Positions 1-11,810 of a stretch of DNA of 64,000 bases are shown here, one piece after another. A program made the position numbers and the translations under genes. Under the pieces are notes generated by a model, which did no database searches, was not told the DNA's origin, and worked only from the letters and a program-made list of their open reading frames with translations. This DNA comes from Heterocephalus glaber (lineage: Eukaryota > Chordata > Mammalia > Rodentia > Bathyergidae): assembly GCF_000247695.1 (NCBI RefSeq), contig NW_004624783.1, positions 5,275,938-5,339,937 on the forward strand, given 5' to 3'. Each line of letters begins with the position of its first letter. The first letter of the stretch is position 1.

Positions 1-890
1 TCACCCTCGAGGTTAGGAAGAGTTTGCCATTTTCCCCTTTAGTACTAGTAAGACTTCATTGTCTTAAATTTAGACCCCCAGTTCATTTGGAGTTTATTCT
101 GGTGTGTAGTATGAGATGTGGATCTAATTTTATCTGTTTCCAAATGGGTAGCCAATTGTTTTAGTACCATTTATTAAATGATCAGCTTATGTACCACTGG
201 TTTTTAGATGCTACCTTTACCACGTACAGTCCTCAAGCTGTTTTTTTTTGCCTTTCTGTGTTAATCCATTGGTTTGGCTGTCTGCTCATGGGTCAGCACC
301 ACACTTGCCAGAGAAGAGGCAGCTCCATATAACTTAATGTTTAGAAAACTAAGTCCTTTCCTCTCCAAGACTATGCGTTGTAGGGTTTTCCTAGCTGTTT
401 TTGCTCATTTGTTTTTCTGTATGAGGCTCATTAAAAAAACTTACTGATGTATTTGTGGGGATTTCATTAAATTTATAAATTATGGTGAACTGACATTTTT
501 GTGATAACTTTTTCTATCCAAAAATAAGAGATCTGTTTAAGTCTTCATTTGTATCTTTTTAGGAATGTTTCCAAGTTTTCCTCTGTTTGGTTTTGCACAT
601 TTCTTATTAAATTTATTCTTAAGTATTTTATTTTCTTTGTGCAACTTATAATTTTTAATTTAATACATCATGGGTATCTTAACAGAGCAGTACATGTTGA
701 CCCATTTCATTTTTTTTTAAACGGACCTCAGTTTTCCTCTATTGATGTATTTTATGCTGCTTTTAATTTTTCCTTCTTCCAGACAATACTGTGGAGAATA
801 CCCTTGTACTTTTTGCTTGATTGGGTTACTGTATCTGTAAGGCAGATTTCTAGAAGTGAAGTTACTTATTAGATGCTGCCAAATTACTCC
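1..890 (-). mobile_element. Old L1 ORF2-derived fragment, antisense
   Basis: The plus strand reads like the complement of a decayed mammalian L1 ORF2: phrases near 150-180 (caccatttattaaatg-like) and 590-640 (tattaaatttattcttaagtatttt) are typical of that region. Frames are broken by many stops. It continues off the left edge. Old L1M age is inferred from divergence. Confidence 0.55.
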
Positions 891-1049
891 CTAAATCTAT
901 TTGACAAACTTTAAAAATTGAGTAAACTTTATTGTATGTGTCTATTACTACAAGATATTTAAAATTTTGTTTAAAAAAAATCATAAAAGTTAATTCTAAT
1001 AAAAGATTAAATCTGTGCTTTCATTAATATGGGAAATATAAAGATAGCA

Positions 1050-1138
1050 GAGGCTGGAGAGTGTATCTCACAGTGGAGCACTTGATTAGCATATGTGACA
1101 GCTTGTGTTTTATCCCTAGCACTACACACACAAAAAAG
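1050..1138 (+). mobile_element. Diverged ID-like SINE
   Basis: The order ggctgg, tctcacagtgg (decayed A box), tatccctagcact and a cacaaaaaagcaaaa tail matches a rodent tRNA-derived ID element. It is more diverged than the ccggggatttagctcagtgg elements elsewhere in the window, so probably older. No clear duplication flanks it. Confidence 0.6.
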
Positions 1139-1499
1139 CAAAAATCATAACATATCTTAAATAACTACCATGTGGTTTTGGAAATCAATTGTATGTTTAT
1201 TTATATACATTTTAAAATATTAAAAATTATCACTTAAGTAGACCTTGAGTTGGCCCTAAAGGAAAGCATTACATCTAGGTTAGTGGAGAAGACCAAGAAA
1301 GGGGATTACAAATACAAATGGCATAGACTGAAGTAGAGGTAAAATTTCACCATGTCATGTGAAATTAGTGAAATAACTGCCCTGGATTCAAGTAATGTTT
1401 ATTATATTCAACAATAAAGTAAGGGGGGAAGTTCATGGATGACTTAGGACACAAACAGTTTAGGTTTGATCTACTCGACAGCAGAGGGCCTTCTCAACT
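1139..1499. other. No recognised feature
   Basis: AT-rich sequence without a usable open frame or a repeat that I recognise. Confidence 0.5.
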
Positions 1500-1975
1500 A
1501 GTAATCTCTTGCCATGTAACAAATCGCCCCCATGATTAGTAATTTAAAATAACAGTAAACATTGATTATTTCTAATAGTTTCTTTGGACCAGAGATTTGA
1601 GAGGTTAACAGGGTATTTCAGGTTTTTAGGGTCTTTTCTGGTATTGAAGTCAAAATGTTGGCCAGGCTACCATCTCTGAGGGCTGGGGGTTGGTAACAAG
1701 TTGGTCCTGCTTGGCCTCAGCTCCTTTTTATGTGAGACTGTCCATAGGGCCTACTGTCCTACGACCCGGCAGTCTTGCTTCTCAGATTGTGTATTCCAGG
1801 GAAACCAAGCAAAGCATCAGTGCCATTTTTGACCTAGCTTTGGAAACCACACAACTACCTACCACTCTTGCCACATTCTGTTCCTTAGTTGCAAGCCATA
1901 AATTCAGCCCATATTCCCGAGGGAGGAGCTAGGCTTCACCTTTTAAAGAGAAGTGTGTCAAAGAATATGGAAAAA
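1500..1975 (+). mobile_element. Old LTR-like repeat (family not assigned)
   Basis: The run from ccatgtaacaaatcgccccc through tgacctagctttggaaacca to gtgtcaaagaat resembles a dispersed mammalian repeat of LTR type (MaLR/ERVL-like by impression). An 80-codon frame inside it (1690-1932) is not gene-like. Alignment to a repeat library would settle the family. Confidence 0.4.
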
Positions 1976-2009
1976 GGTTTTGAAACCACTGTACTTCTGT
2001 CTTATATTC

Positions 2010-2765
2010 TAAAGAAGGGGAGTGATGTTAGAATTTGGAAAAGGAAAAAGAACTATGTTATCTAGAGGAAGATTAATCCGGTAGCAATGTCAAAGATGAA
2101 TTGAATTCTCTTATTTTGTTACGATTTTTTTTGTAAAATAAAGAATTGAGATATAAGAGGTAGATTCATTGAACAGTCAAGTGATGATGAATTTAGTTGA
2201 GACCAGTAAGAAAATAGGACACATGGTAGAGAAGATACAGCAGAATGACAAGAAAGAAGAAGAGGATAAAAGTGATCAGCAGATTGATCAGGCAGGCATG
2301 TCACAGTTGGAAAGATAAATCAGTTTTGATGGGAGAAAGGGTACTTACTTGGTTTTAGACATTTCAGGAGAAATTTGTAAGGTGTTGGGAATGTACAACT
2401 AGAGCTCAGGTTGCAGTGTCTAACCAAAGAGGCACTGTCTTGCCATCCCAGCAGTGATGGTTAAGTTTTTCCAGAGCTGAGAATGTAGAGAAAACAGAGC
2501 ACTAAGGACTAGGCCTTTAGGGTAGGGTAAACTGTGGTTTGGAGTATGGTTAGGGAGGGAGCCAGATCTGTAGTATCAGAGAGAAGGAAGAACCAGCTGT
2601 GTTCTTGGCAGGAATGGGAAATGTGGAGTGATCAAGAGCTTGATATGGTGCAGAATTTGAAGAGAATAATATTTGAAATAAATTCATTTGCCCGCACGAT
2701 TATTATAGGTGACAATAGTTTAAGTGGAGTAGAACAATTTTGGAAATTGGATTATAACATTTAAT
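2010..2765 (-). mobile_element. Probable antisense L2 remnant
   Basis: Purine-rich gaga/agga sequence with the style and word content of antisense L2 (LINE2) ORF2, as seen more clearly at 4540-6000 and 27460-28880. Divergence is high and no conserved peptide survives, so this is a family-style call only. Confidence 0.35.
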
Positions 2766-3300
2766 TTGATGATTAACTTTTTAGAAAGTGTTTGAGGTGG
2801 GAGGATGAGTGGCTGGCTTGCAATTCATCTCTTAGATTTTGAGGTCTCACATCTTCTTGCCTCCTTTCAGCACTACAGAGCATCCCAGGAATGGCACTTC
2901 TGCTCAGTTCTTGGATTGAGGGGAATGCAGAAGGATTTTACCTCACTTGTTTTCAGGAAATCTTTTTATTGTAAGTGAAGTCAGTCCCCCCTTTTTTACT
3001 TCACATACTGCTTTTAGCTATCCTTGTCTTCTCTATCCCCTTCTTTTCCCTTCCTCTTACATGTGTGACTCTAAGGCCACAATCCTATACAAGGGATTAC
3101 TTAGTTTTCTGCATTTTTACCTCTCACCTTTAAATATGATTCTGTTATTCATGTTTCGTTAACTAAACTTACAATTAATACGAAAGAAATGTGAGTAAAA
3201 CAGTAACTGACAAAAATAAGTACCAAATTGAGAGATTATTTAGTGTTTTTTACATTATACACCTGTACATGTATTTCATAAATTTTCAAATTAGTAAAAT
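2766..3300. other. No recognised feature
   Basis: AT-rich sequence with a C/T-rich patch around 2985-3060. Frames of 71-79 codons here look like chance. Confidence 0.5.
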
Positions 3301-3407
3301 AATTGTTGATAGGACCGGGGATTTAGCTCAGTGGTTTCACCGCCTGCTGCACAAGCGCAAGGACCTGAGTTCAATCCTTGGTACCCCCCCCCCCAAATTG
3401 TTGATAG
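3301..3407 (+). mobile_element. ID SINE with poly-C tail and 12-bp TSD
   Basis: Body at about 3313-3395 with A box tagctcagtgg and B-box-like gttcaatcc. The direct repeat aattgttgatag at 3301-3312 and 3396-3407 is an exact 12-bp target-site duplication. Instead of an A tail the body ends in eleven C residues (3384-3394) before the right duplication. Confidence 0.93.
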
Positions 3408-4249
3408 AGCAAAAACATCAAAATACTTAAAAGTTTCTTTATGTGATAGGACCTATTTTAAAATTTCTGTAAGAATTTGAGATTAAATGCACCAAGGAAT
3501 TGTGCAATAAAACATTGGAAACCCCAGAAATTAAATCTGAGTTTTCCCTACCAGTAGTTGTGATGATGCTTATTTTGTTTTGTTTTTTTCTGAGTGTTAT
3601 TTTTCTTTTGGAAAAATTTTGGGTCTACTAAAGATTTAGAGAAACTAAACCACAGTGGCAGTAATTACTGTAGTTCCAAATTAAAGAGTAGCTTTTATGC
3701 TTTGATAAAAGAACTATTGTTGATAAGTTCCTTTTAGTATAAAAAGATAAGATTGTTCTCAGTAACATTGTCTTTGAATAAATAGGGCAGCCTTAGATGA
3801 TGCTGTTCTGCAGAATGCATGGGAGGTGTGCATGGGAAGAAATTAAATGGGTCAGGGTTTGGTGACAAGAGAAGCAGAAGTGAGGAAGGCCAGAAAGACT
3901 TTGCATGGGTAGCATAGATGATAAATGACTGTGAAAGAGTTTGAAAATGGAGGGGTGTGCAGGCTCTAAACATGTCAATAATGTCAGGTAAGGTCTTAGT
4001 TTTCGTTATACAGATATTAAGCTTTCTTTGTGTCTGTGGGTATGAGAAAGGGGGACAGAAAAAAGGATTGAGGATGGGTATATCAGGACATCACTGTTTT
4101 GTTTATTTTCACTATTAAACATCTTGGTATATTTGTAAAAATTCTATTATGACTTTTACTATTTGTACCTGGGCAGTTGATAAAAAGTTAACCTGGTTAA
4201 TGGATCTATTTTGCTTTTCTGCTTCTCATCTATCCTAGCCCTGCCTCTT
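3408..4249. other. No recognised feature
   Basis: AT-rich sequence. A purine-rich patch at 3785-3980 gives overlapping minus-strand frames of 61-79 codons with no recognisable domain; it may be old L2 DNA. Confidence 0.45.
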
Positions 4250-4530
4250 TCCTGTGTTTTCTCTTTTGAGCATTACTAGTCCTAAAACTTCTTTGCTCAG
4301 CTTTTCTGTTCCCAGTGTCCTACGCGTGCTGACCAAACTGTCACCCTCCATGCCCCTCTGCCTCTAGAATGTACTGGGAATTACTCTTATCACAGGCTTC
4401 TATAACACCTGTTAGTAACATCTCTTTATGTGTTTGTTTTCTCTAGTAGCCTTTTAGAGGGAAGGACCAAGTCATGCTCATTTGTGTATCTTCACATTGA
4501 TTAAATGTTAATGGAAAGAATAAATGGTGT
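4250..4530 (+). mobile_element. L2 3'-end fragment, sense
   Basis: Pyrimidine-rich text followed by gtagccttttagagggaagg and a tgtgtatcttcaca-like end matches the typical 3' end of mammalian L2. The family is recognised from its pattern; divergence is high. Confidence 0.5.
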
Positions 4531-4539
4531 TTCCAAGCT

Positions 4540-6000
4540 TTGTACTGGGCATGATCACTGTGCATCAGTGTGGCAGTGCAGTCATTGACCACTGGGGGTT
4601 GGGAGATACATGACTAGAGAAATGACCACACAGATGGCAAAGGATCTGAGGCTGACTCAAAGATGAGGAAGGTAGAACTCCTGATAGTGCTCTATAAAGT
4701 AGGTTTCAGTGATGGTTTTGGAGTTGAAAATGATGTTGTATGGTAAGCATTGCAGCCTTGTGTGCAGACTGCTGGAGGAAAGGTAGTTCATTCACCCTAG
4801 GGAGGTCTGAGAGGACTAGCATTGGAGTTGAGTCTTGCAGAGTATGTAGTTACCACATGAAGAACATGGTGTTTCAAGACAGCATGTACCCAAACTGTTG
4901 AAGTGGGAAGGGTTTTTTTTGGAAAGTTGAGATGGAACTTAAGGCTCATGAAAATTGAGATTGGGAAAATGGCAGGAAATGAAGGTGGAAGGGGCCATGT
5001 GTGTAATGCTGAGTGGCTGCTTTTCACCTTATTGGAAGTTTGAAACTCATAGGACTGGTGTAGATTCACGTTTTAGAACAACGCATGGGAGCAATGTGGA
5101 AAAGGGAGTGAAAGAGAAAAAATAAAGGCAACAGATCAGCTAGGAAATCAGTGCAGCAGTCCACATGAACAAGAGGTGGAGCCTGAATTACAGCATTGAC
5201 AGTGGAGATGTGGAGATGATGACAAAGTCTAGAGTATGATTCTGGGCAATGGAATTTGTGAGATTTAACTGACTGGAGCTACATGCAGCAGTTCTGGGGA
5301 AAATGGAAGAACAGAGTTGGGATGAGCTGTAAAATGGGACCATTGGATTTGACCAAGTCAGAAGCTGTTTCAGTGAGAAAAGTTACTATACTATGGTGGG
5401 ATCAGGAACTTCATGCCAGTGGCCAAGTGCAGTGGGCATTAATGAGGGGAGACAATGAGTACAGATAACCTTTCTGTTTTGTAAGGCAGTTTAAAATGGG
5501 AAGTAGATAACTGACAAAAGGTAGCAGGAAGCTCTTTTAGTATAAGGAAATACAAATAAATATACCTGTATACGTGTAGAGGTAGTAGGAGAAATAATAG
5601 ACCAAAGAAGGTGAGATAGAAGAGCAAAGAAACAGCAAGTTCCCAAAAGTGGTGGGAAGAGGATGAGTCTGTAAGCATGAAGATGAAAATGTGTAAACAT
5701 CCTCTACAGAGGTTGAGAAATGAAGTTGCTATTGTTTGTAAATAGAGTTGGGTTTGGAGTAGAGTAAAGAAAGTTGAGGGAGGTGTTGCTTTTATGGATT
5801 TGCAGGCAAGGTCATCTGCAAGAGGTGGCAAGATGGACTGCTTAGAGGGCTAAAAAATGGTGAGTGCCTGAAACAGTGATTGTAGGATTGAGAAAGAGCC
5901 AACCAGGGACAGGCAGCAGATAATTTCCACCAGTGAGGGCCTGGCTGAAATGGACAGCAGGTGACTCAGAGGTAGTATTCCTGGTATTTCTCCTGTAGAG
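4540..6000 (-). mobile_element. Antisense L2 ORF2 remnant, about 1.4 kb
   Basis: Long purine-rich stretch whose word order (gatcagctaggaaatcagtg, cagcagtccacatgaacaag, gaggtggagcctgaatta, then gaagctgtttcagtgagaaaa) follows the complement of L2 reverse-transcriptase and downstream sequence. Minus-strand frames at 4797-5069 and 5439-5831 are fragments of the decayed LINE, not genes. Confidence 0.55.
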
Positions 6001-6089
6001 CTCTCTCTGGTCTGGGAGCTGGAATAGGTAAACTACAACATGATTATTTATTTTCCTACATGATTTTTTTAAAGAGAATTTAATAAAGA

Positions 6090-6470
6090 TTTAAATTTCT
6101 AGCATATTTCAGTATTCTTAGTCTGTGTTGTAAAATACACATTATATTTACCATCTTCACCATTTTCAAGTGTACAGTTCTATAATGTTAAGAACACTGA
6201 CATTGTTGTGCATCCACCCTTGATACCATCCAAATCCAAAACATTTTCACTTTGCCCAACTGGAACTCTGTACGGGTTAAACAACTCTCCGTTCCAATCC
6301 CCCCAGACAGCACATTGTACCTTCTGTCTGTATGAATTTGACTACTTTAGGAACCTCATATAAAAGGAATCACAGTGTTTGTCCTTTTGTGACTGGCTTG
6401 TTTCACTTGGCATAACGTCTTCAAGGTTCATTTGTGTTTAATGTATATCAGGATTTCCTTCACAGGCTCT
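6090..6470 (-). mobile_element. Old L1M 3' region, antisense
   Basis: The sequence passes through ttcaagtgtacagttctata, a cattgttgtgcatccaccct stretch, atgaatttgactactttagg and cttgtttcacttggcataac. This order is typical of antisense 3' parts of old mammalian L1 (L1M). Confidence 0.7.
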
Positions 6471-6599
6471 CCCCTCTCCTGGGAACACAGTTATCCCACA
6501 GCCATTATTAAGTTTTAGGTCTGCCATTTTAGTTCCACATAGGGAAGAGAGAAGGGAACTCACATTTTTTACATACATCCCATTTACCACCTGTCAGGA

Positions 6600-6735
6600 A
6601 TTACATTGTTTGAAAATCCTTCCACTCATTGAATCTTTGTAACAATTCCTTGAGCTGATGTTAGTACTACTCTCACTTTACTGTTGCTGAATCACCTGAA
6701 TTTCAGCATAAGTAGCTCTTGCAAGATCACACTTT
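6600..6735 (+). mobile_element. MIR-like SINE fragment
   Basis: The order cactcattgaatctttgtaacaa, ctctcactttactg, gctcttgcaagatcacac resembles the 3' half of a MIR (CORE-SINE). Diverged; recognised from pattern only. Confidence 0.4.
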
Positions 6736-9657
6736 TGCAAAAAAAGGGAACCAGGAACTTCGTGACACTAGAGGCAGCACTGGCTGTACCACCTTTCAGC
6801 TCTCCGGGTAGTCTTACCTCTGATTATATTGTTCTGAAAGAGCAGAATCTCTTTGCTTAGAATTTAAGGAGGTTGTGCTGTTTAAGATTTTCCTAGTGTT
6901 CAGCAAATGTAACATTAAACTTCTTATTTAGTATTTAAGCTTTTAAGAACAGAATCAAATGTTTGCCCAAAGTGGAAATTAGTTGTATAATTAATTGATT
7001 GAGCCACACAGTTATTTGTATAATGGTGTCTGGTATATTTATCCAACTTAGTATTGATCTCAAGGGTAGTTTACAGAACTAAATTGATAGATTTGTAGGA
7101 TAGATTTCTGAAGGAAAATACTTGTTTTGGCTAAACTTACAGATTCTGTCTTAATCGTAAGTAGGAAAGGAGAAAATCTAAAAATGAAAAATATAAAACC
7201 TCTCATTTTAAGGCTTTCCTAAAACCAAAATATTATTCAAGTAATCTGAGTCTGGAGTATTTGAATACCAAAACCACAATCTGAGATTTGCCATGCTGAA
7301 GTATTGTTGTTGCCTTTTTAATCTATGTTACTCCAAATTCTTGAATCCTCTATCCTTATGCTTGTGAAAAACATTTTTCTTAAGCAAATGACAGTGACAT
7401 ATCAAGGTTGCTTGAGAAGATGGTCCTGAGAAAGCAACCAGTCGTTTACAGAATGGTTATTTCTAGAACTAGAGACCTTTATGGATGTAAGCCAGTGGGC
7501 TTTGGTGTGGTTTAAAGGCTGAGCTTATCTCTGTGTTTGTTCAGTGCATTGCTTTGAAAGTTTGGAGAGCACCACAAATTTTGAGTTTCTTCTGCATTCT
7601 GTGACCAATTGTTAGAGAGACCCAGAGTCTGAAATTTGTGTTGACTTTAGAAAGTTATTCTCTGAAGCCCGTTTTTGGAGTGACTCTAAAGAAAGAGGAG
7701 TACCAAAGCCAGGTTCAGTCTTGGAGTGGATGCTTTGGAAGAAGATGAGTGGTTCTCTGGAACCATTAGAGTGGCTTAGATTACATTCTACTGTAATTAT
7801 GAAAACAAAGAACAATAAATCAGTGGGCCTGTAAAATATCGTGTAATCTTCCTTTAGGCCAATAATACCAAAATCATGGAGACTGTATAAGTGTTTCCTC
7901 TCTACTTTCTTTTTTAATTTTTCCTACGATTGATAGGATTAAAATTTCATAATCCCCTGCCATTGAAGGTTCATGTAAGTGTTTTAGTTTCCAAGTGATT
8001 AGCAAGTACAGAATCTCCTCTAATTTTTAAGTCTTTTCTCTCATTCAGACTCCATAAATTTAAAAACAACTAATATGCGGTGAAAAATTTCTCACCTTAA
8101 AAGTCATAGATTAAAGGAGGCTATTTGCCTACCTAAAATCAAGAGAATTAAACTGCAACCAAATGTTCATGCACTATTGTTTTATTCAAATGTAAAGGAA
8201 GGAATAATATTCAAGATAACAGCAAAAGATACTTTTAAAGTATGTAATTTGTGGGACTATTGCTGAGTCAGGTATGTGGGTGATTCTGGATAGAGTTCTG
8301 GGAAAAAACTTGACTTTCATTAAGAAATGAGAATCCGTGCTAAGTAGAACTGGAGAGTCTATGAGTGTGCTCAGGAGGAGGGAAGATTTTGAAAGGGGGA
8401 AAACTCAAATGGTTAGGTGTGGGTCAGGTACCTGAGGAGAAAGCTTTTAACCTGAGAGGAGTAGATCTCAGTCCCAGGGGGTAAAGAACTTCTCTCTGTA
8501 CCTCAGAGTGCGGGAGAAGAGCTCATCTTGGATCTGGGATTAGAGATCCAGCTGCTTAAAAAAGTACTGACTCCAAGGACTTGAGGTCAGAGTGGAAAAA
8601 GAATTGGTAAAGGCTCCGAAGAATCCCTTTAATATTTTAGACCTACCATGATAATTGAGTCCTGTGAGATTGTTTGACATATAATCCAAAATCAATAGTG
8701 TTTGTATTCCCAAGGTACATGATAGTGGATTTTATGGTATATTTGAACAGACTGTCAGTCTGCTATTCACTACAGAGTGCCAAGTAGGGGACTGACTCAA
8801 CTCTCAAAAAGTAGGATGTCTTCATACAGGAATACTCCTATGGATTTAATTAGGGTAGGGTGACAAAACTCAGCGTGAAACCTTCTCCAGGGAGCTGGCA
8901 GAAAGGTGTCCTGTGTGACATAGCCGTCTATATATAGATAAAGCTGTTCTCCAGTTGTCATCTCAGAAATGGCTAGGTTGGCGTATGTAACTACAGTGGG
9001 TTCAGGAGAGGCAGCCACCTGGAATTTGTGCATTCATTCTTGAGGAAAGGCCAGTAGAGTCCTTAGGACACAGTATCTGTAGCACTGATACAATTAATGT
9101 TTGTTCAGTAGTGTAGTTAGAATTCAAAAGACTGGAAGAGGTCTCATGTGTAGGGGTTATATAATTCTAGTGTACTTTAGCCTTGGTTTTCATCTTCATT
9201 GTCTGTACTATTTTTGAGTTTTATGAAACTTAGTCTTCTCTAGTTTAAATTAGAAGAGAAATTATTCTTTGATAGAAGGTGACACCTCATCTAACAGGAT
9301 ATATTTAGTAAACATAAATAATTATTGACACATACTAAATATAAGTGTATTTCCTGCTGTGGGATATAAGAAGAATTCGATGCAGACCTTATTCTTATGC
9401 TGCCTCATCTAACAAGGGGAGTGGATGGACAATCTGTCATTTGATGGTTGAGAAATCAGGTTCAACAGTAAAACCCAACCCAGAGTCGTATCCTGGTGCT
9501 GACATTTACTAGATGTATAACCTTGGAAAAAACTCAGGTGCCCTAAACCTGACAAGGTTTAGCATATGTCAACCACAGGGCCTGTGCTGTGGTACCTATG
9601 TGATAAGGGTGTTAGAGGCCTAGAGAGATGGTGGTAAAGGGTTTAGAAGACCCACCC
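6736..9657. other. Largely unassigned AT-rich DNA
   Basis: I see no recognisable gene here. A 78-codon minus-strand frame (8797-9033) has balanced composition but no motif that I recognise and no splice-like borders. About 9485-9530 resembles a small MIR piece (ctagatgtataaccttgg). Confidence 0.45.
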
Positions 9658-9717
9658 AACACACACACACACACACACACACGCATACGCATGCACACGC
9701 ACACGCACACGCACACG
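9658..9717. repeat. (CA)n microsatellite with CACACG decay
   Basis: Perfect CA repeats from about 9659 pass into an interrupted cacacg/catacg hexanucleotide-like tract to about 9717. Likely length-polymorphic. Confidence 0.97.
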
Positions 9718-10369
9718 AGTCCTCTGTAACCAATAGCGACACACACAGATGAACAGAATACTTCCCTGTGAGCCCAGGGGATTATGGCTTTGTTAGAAGT
9801 TCAGTGTTATAGATAGGGTTTGGGGAGTTACCTCTATGAAAGCTATGAATGCAGTCATGTAGACTGTATCACACTGGAAGACAATGCCAGAGGAAAACAA
9901 AAAACAAGGCAAGAGCACAGAGCCTTATTTTGTTATCCACAAACATGGACTAGCAGTTAATATTTCACTTTCTTTGATGTTTTGTTTATATTACTTTGTG
10001 GTAACTCAGATGTTAGAGATTGAGTCAGACTGATTCCAATATGGATTCTTTTAATACACAGTTATTAAGCCTATTGTATACTTATCCTGTACAGTACTAG
10101 GTTCTGGCATTAGGTCTATTGTATCATGTCTTACTAAGAACTCATATTGGTTGGCTCTCAGTTTGTCTAGTTTTTAAAGTTAGGTGCCTGTAAATATTTG
10201 AAGGTTTTCTTGCAAAATAAAACTACTAAGTAGTAATTTGATAAATAATAAAGAAGTGTTAGAGTTGAATTTCCTTAGCTCACTATGTTGCTTAGACAGT
10301 GTGGTCTCACCTTACTTAAATAGATCAAAAGAGATCCCTGGCTGCCGTGTGTGTGTGTTTTGCTGTAGT
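9718..10369. other. No recognised feature
   Basis: AT-rich unassigned sequence with no plausible gene. Confidence 0.5.
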
Positions 10370-10481
10370 ACTCTAGAATGGGCCTTACCCATACTAAGTT
10401 GCTCAGGCTGGCCTTGTGAGCCTTCTGCCTCAGCCTCTCAGGTAGCTGGGATTATAAGTATGCACAATTATGCCCAGCTTA
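10370..10481 (-). mobile_element. B1-type SINE fragment, antisense
   Basis: The phrases ctcaggctggccttgtgagc, ctgcctcagcctctcaggta and gctgggattataagtatgca are the complement of a 7SL-derived B1 body. Only the B1 half is clear. Confidence 0.8.
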
Positions 10482-11206
10482 TATATTTTATTCTTTTAAA
10501 AAGTTATGTCATATTCAGTACATGCAAAAGTTGATATAATTCTGTGTAATTAACAAGATACTATGAATACATTGAAGCTACTTTGAGAAAAGGACTTTAA
10601 TCATTCACTGCGTTATTGTCAGTTGCTAAATATACCTTTGTCAATCAGGATGTATTTTCAAATACCATTTCTTTATCTCCCTCCACACAGGTGATGATAG
10701 GCTGGGGCCCCTTGCTCACCAGTGGGTTCAGTATTTAGGAAAGATAACTGGTCATGGAGTGAGATGGGGAGAGGAGGACTTGGAACCTACCCGCATCCTC
10801 TCTGATACACCTAACCAAGAAGACTAATGACCTTTGAGAGAAGTGACTGCTGCCGAAGTTCCTCCTTCCAGACCTCAAATAAATTCCTCTTGGGGCCAAC
10901 TCTAGCCTAGAGCCATATATGAAAAGGGATTCTGGAAAGTACAGTTCCCCTTCACCAAGGTGATAATGGTAGAAACCACCACACTGTGTCACTAAATGCA
11001 CTGTGTACTTTTTTATTGTAGTCAAAACAGAGGAGACAGTCAAAAATTGTTTCTGCCTAGAAGATATTAGAAAAGTTAAGATATAAAAGATTCAAAAGTA
11101 TTTAAGTTGATTATATCATTGTTTTCTTTTTCATGGAGACTTATCTATTTTTAAATCCATGGAATAACCTCAAAAACAGTAATTTTAATCTTACCCTCTT
11201 CTTTGG
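10482..11206. other. Unassigned DNA; 102-codon minus-strand frame at 10735-11043
   Basis: The open frame at 10735-11043 (minus) has no recognised domain. The region 10680-11040 may be an old low-copy repeat, but I cannot name it. The flanks are AT-rich with nothing recognisable. Confidence 0.35.
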
Positions 11207-11311
11207 AAGATATTCTTTTATTGGTACTGGGGATCAAACTCGGCACCTTGCACTTGCTGGGCAGGCGGTGGAACCACTGAGCTAAATCCCCGGCCCAAAG
11301 ATATTCTTTTA
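11207..11311 (-). mobile_element. ID SINE with 14-bp TSD
   Basis: Minus-strand body at 11221-11297 (plus strand ggtactggggatcaaactcg through gagctaaatccccggccc). The exact 14-bp repeat aagatattctttta lies at 11207-11220 and 11298-11311. Full-length with almost no A tail. Confidence 0.95.
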
Positions 11312-11426
11312 ATTCAACAAATTAAATCAGTTTGCATCTCATTATATTAAATTTTTTTAAAAAAGTATCTAGTACAGTGCCATCTAGTGACAGTTTACTT
11401 GTTGGTTTTTGAAAATAGCTCAGTAC

Positions 11427-11610
11427 ACCAGTGTACTTTTTTTTTTTTTTTTGGTTTTTTGAGATGGGTTCTCACTCCTTAGTACACATTGGCCTTGAAC
11501 TCCTTGTGTAGCCTAGGCTGGCCTCAAACACACAGCAATCCTCCTGCCTCAGTCTCCCAAGTGCTGGGACTATAGGCATGGGCCACCATGTCTGGCCTAC
11601 CATTGTGCTT
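11427..11610 (-). mobile_element. B1 SINE monomer with imperfect 12-bp TSD
   Basis: T-run at about 11437 followed by antisense B1 (gatgggttctcactcc, aggctggcctcaaacacaca, gctgggactataggcatggg). Flanks accagtgtactt (11427-11438) and accattgtgctt (11599-11610) match at 10 of 12 positions, fitting an aged target-site duplication. Confidence 0.9.
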
Positions 11611-11649
11611 GATAAATCAGGAACTTCATTTTCTTTCTTTTTTTTTTTG

Positions 11650-11810
11650 TAATTGCAGTACTCTGGGAGGCTCACGTACAAGGACTGCAAGTTCAAGCCT
11701 GGCCTAGGCAAGCAACTCAGTGACTTATCACAACCCTGATTCAAAATAAAAAATAAGGGCTAGGGTTGTAGCTCAGTGAAGGCCCTGAGTTTAACACCAG
11801 TATGGCCAAA
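11650..11810 (+). mobile_element. B1-dID dimer SINE, 5'-truncated
   Basis: Sense B1 right part (cagtactctgggaggctcac, ttcaagcctggcctaggcaa) joined through aaaataaaaaataa to an ID-like half (gggctagggttgtagctcag, ccctgagtttaacaccag). This is B1-dID architecture. It lies just right of an inverted B1. Confidence 0.88.

Noticed and set aside
5439..5831. 130-codon minus-strand frame
   Set aside because: Part of the antisense L2 remnant at 4540-6000.
8797..9033. 78-codon minus-strand frame with protein-like composition
   Set aside because: Too short, no homology recalled, no exon-like borders.
9658..9717. CRISPR-like or satellite array
   Set aside because: Simple CA microsatellite; no spaced repeats of CRISPR type occur in this eukaryotic window.
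10735..11043. 102-codon minus-strand frame as a gene
   Set aside because: No recognised motif and no splice signals; kept only as part of an unassigned stretch.
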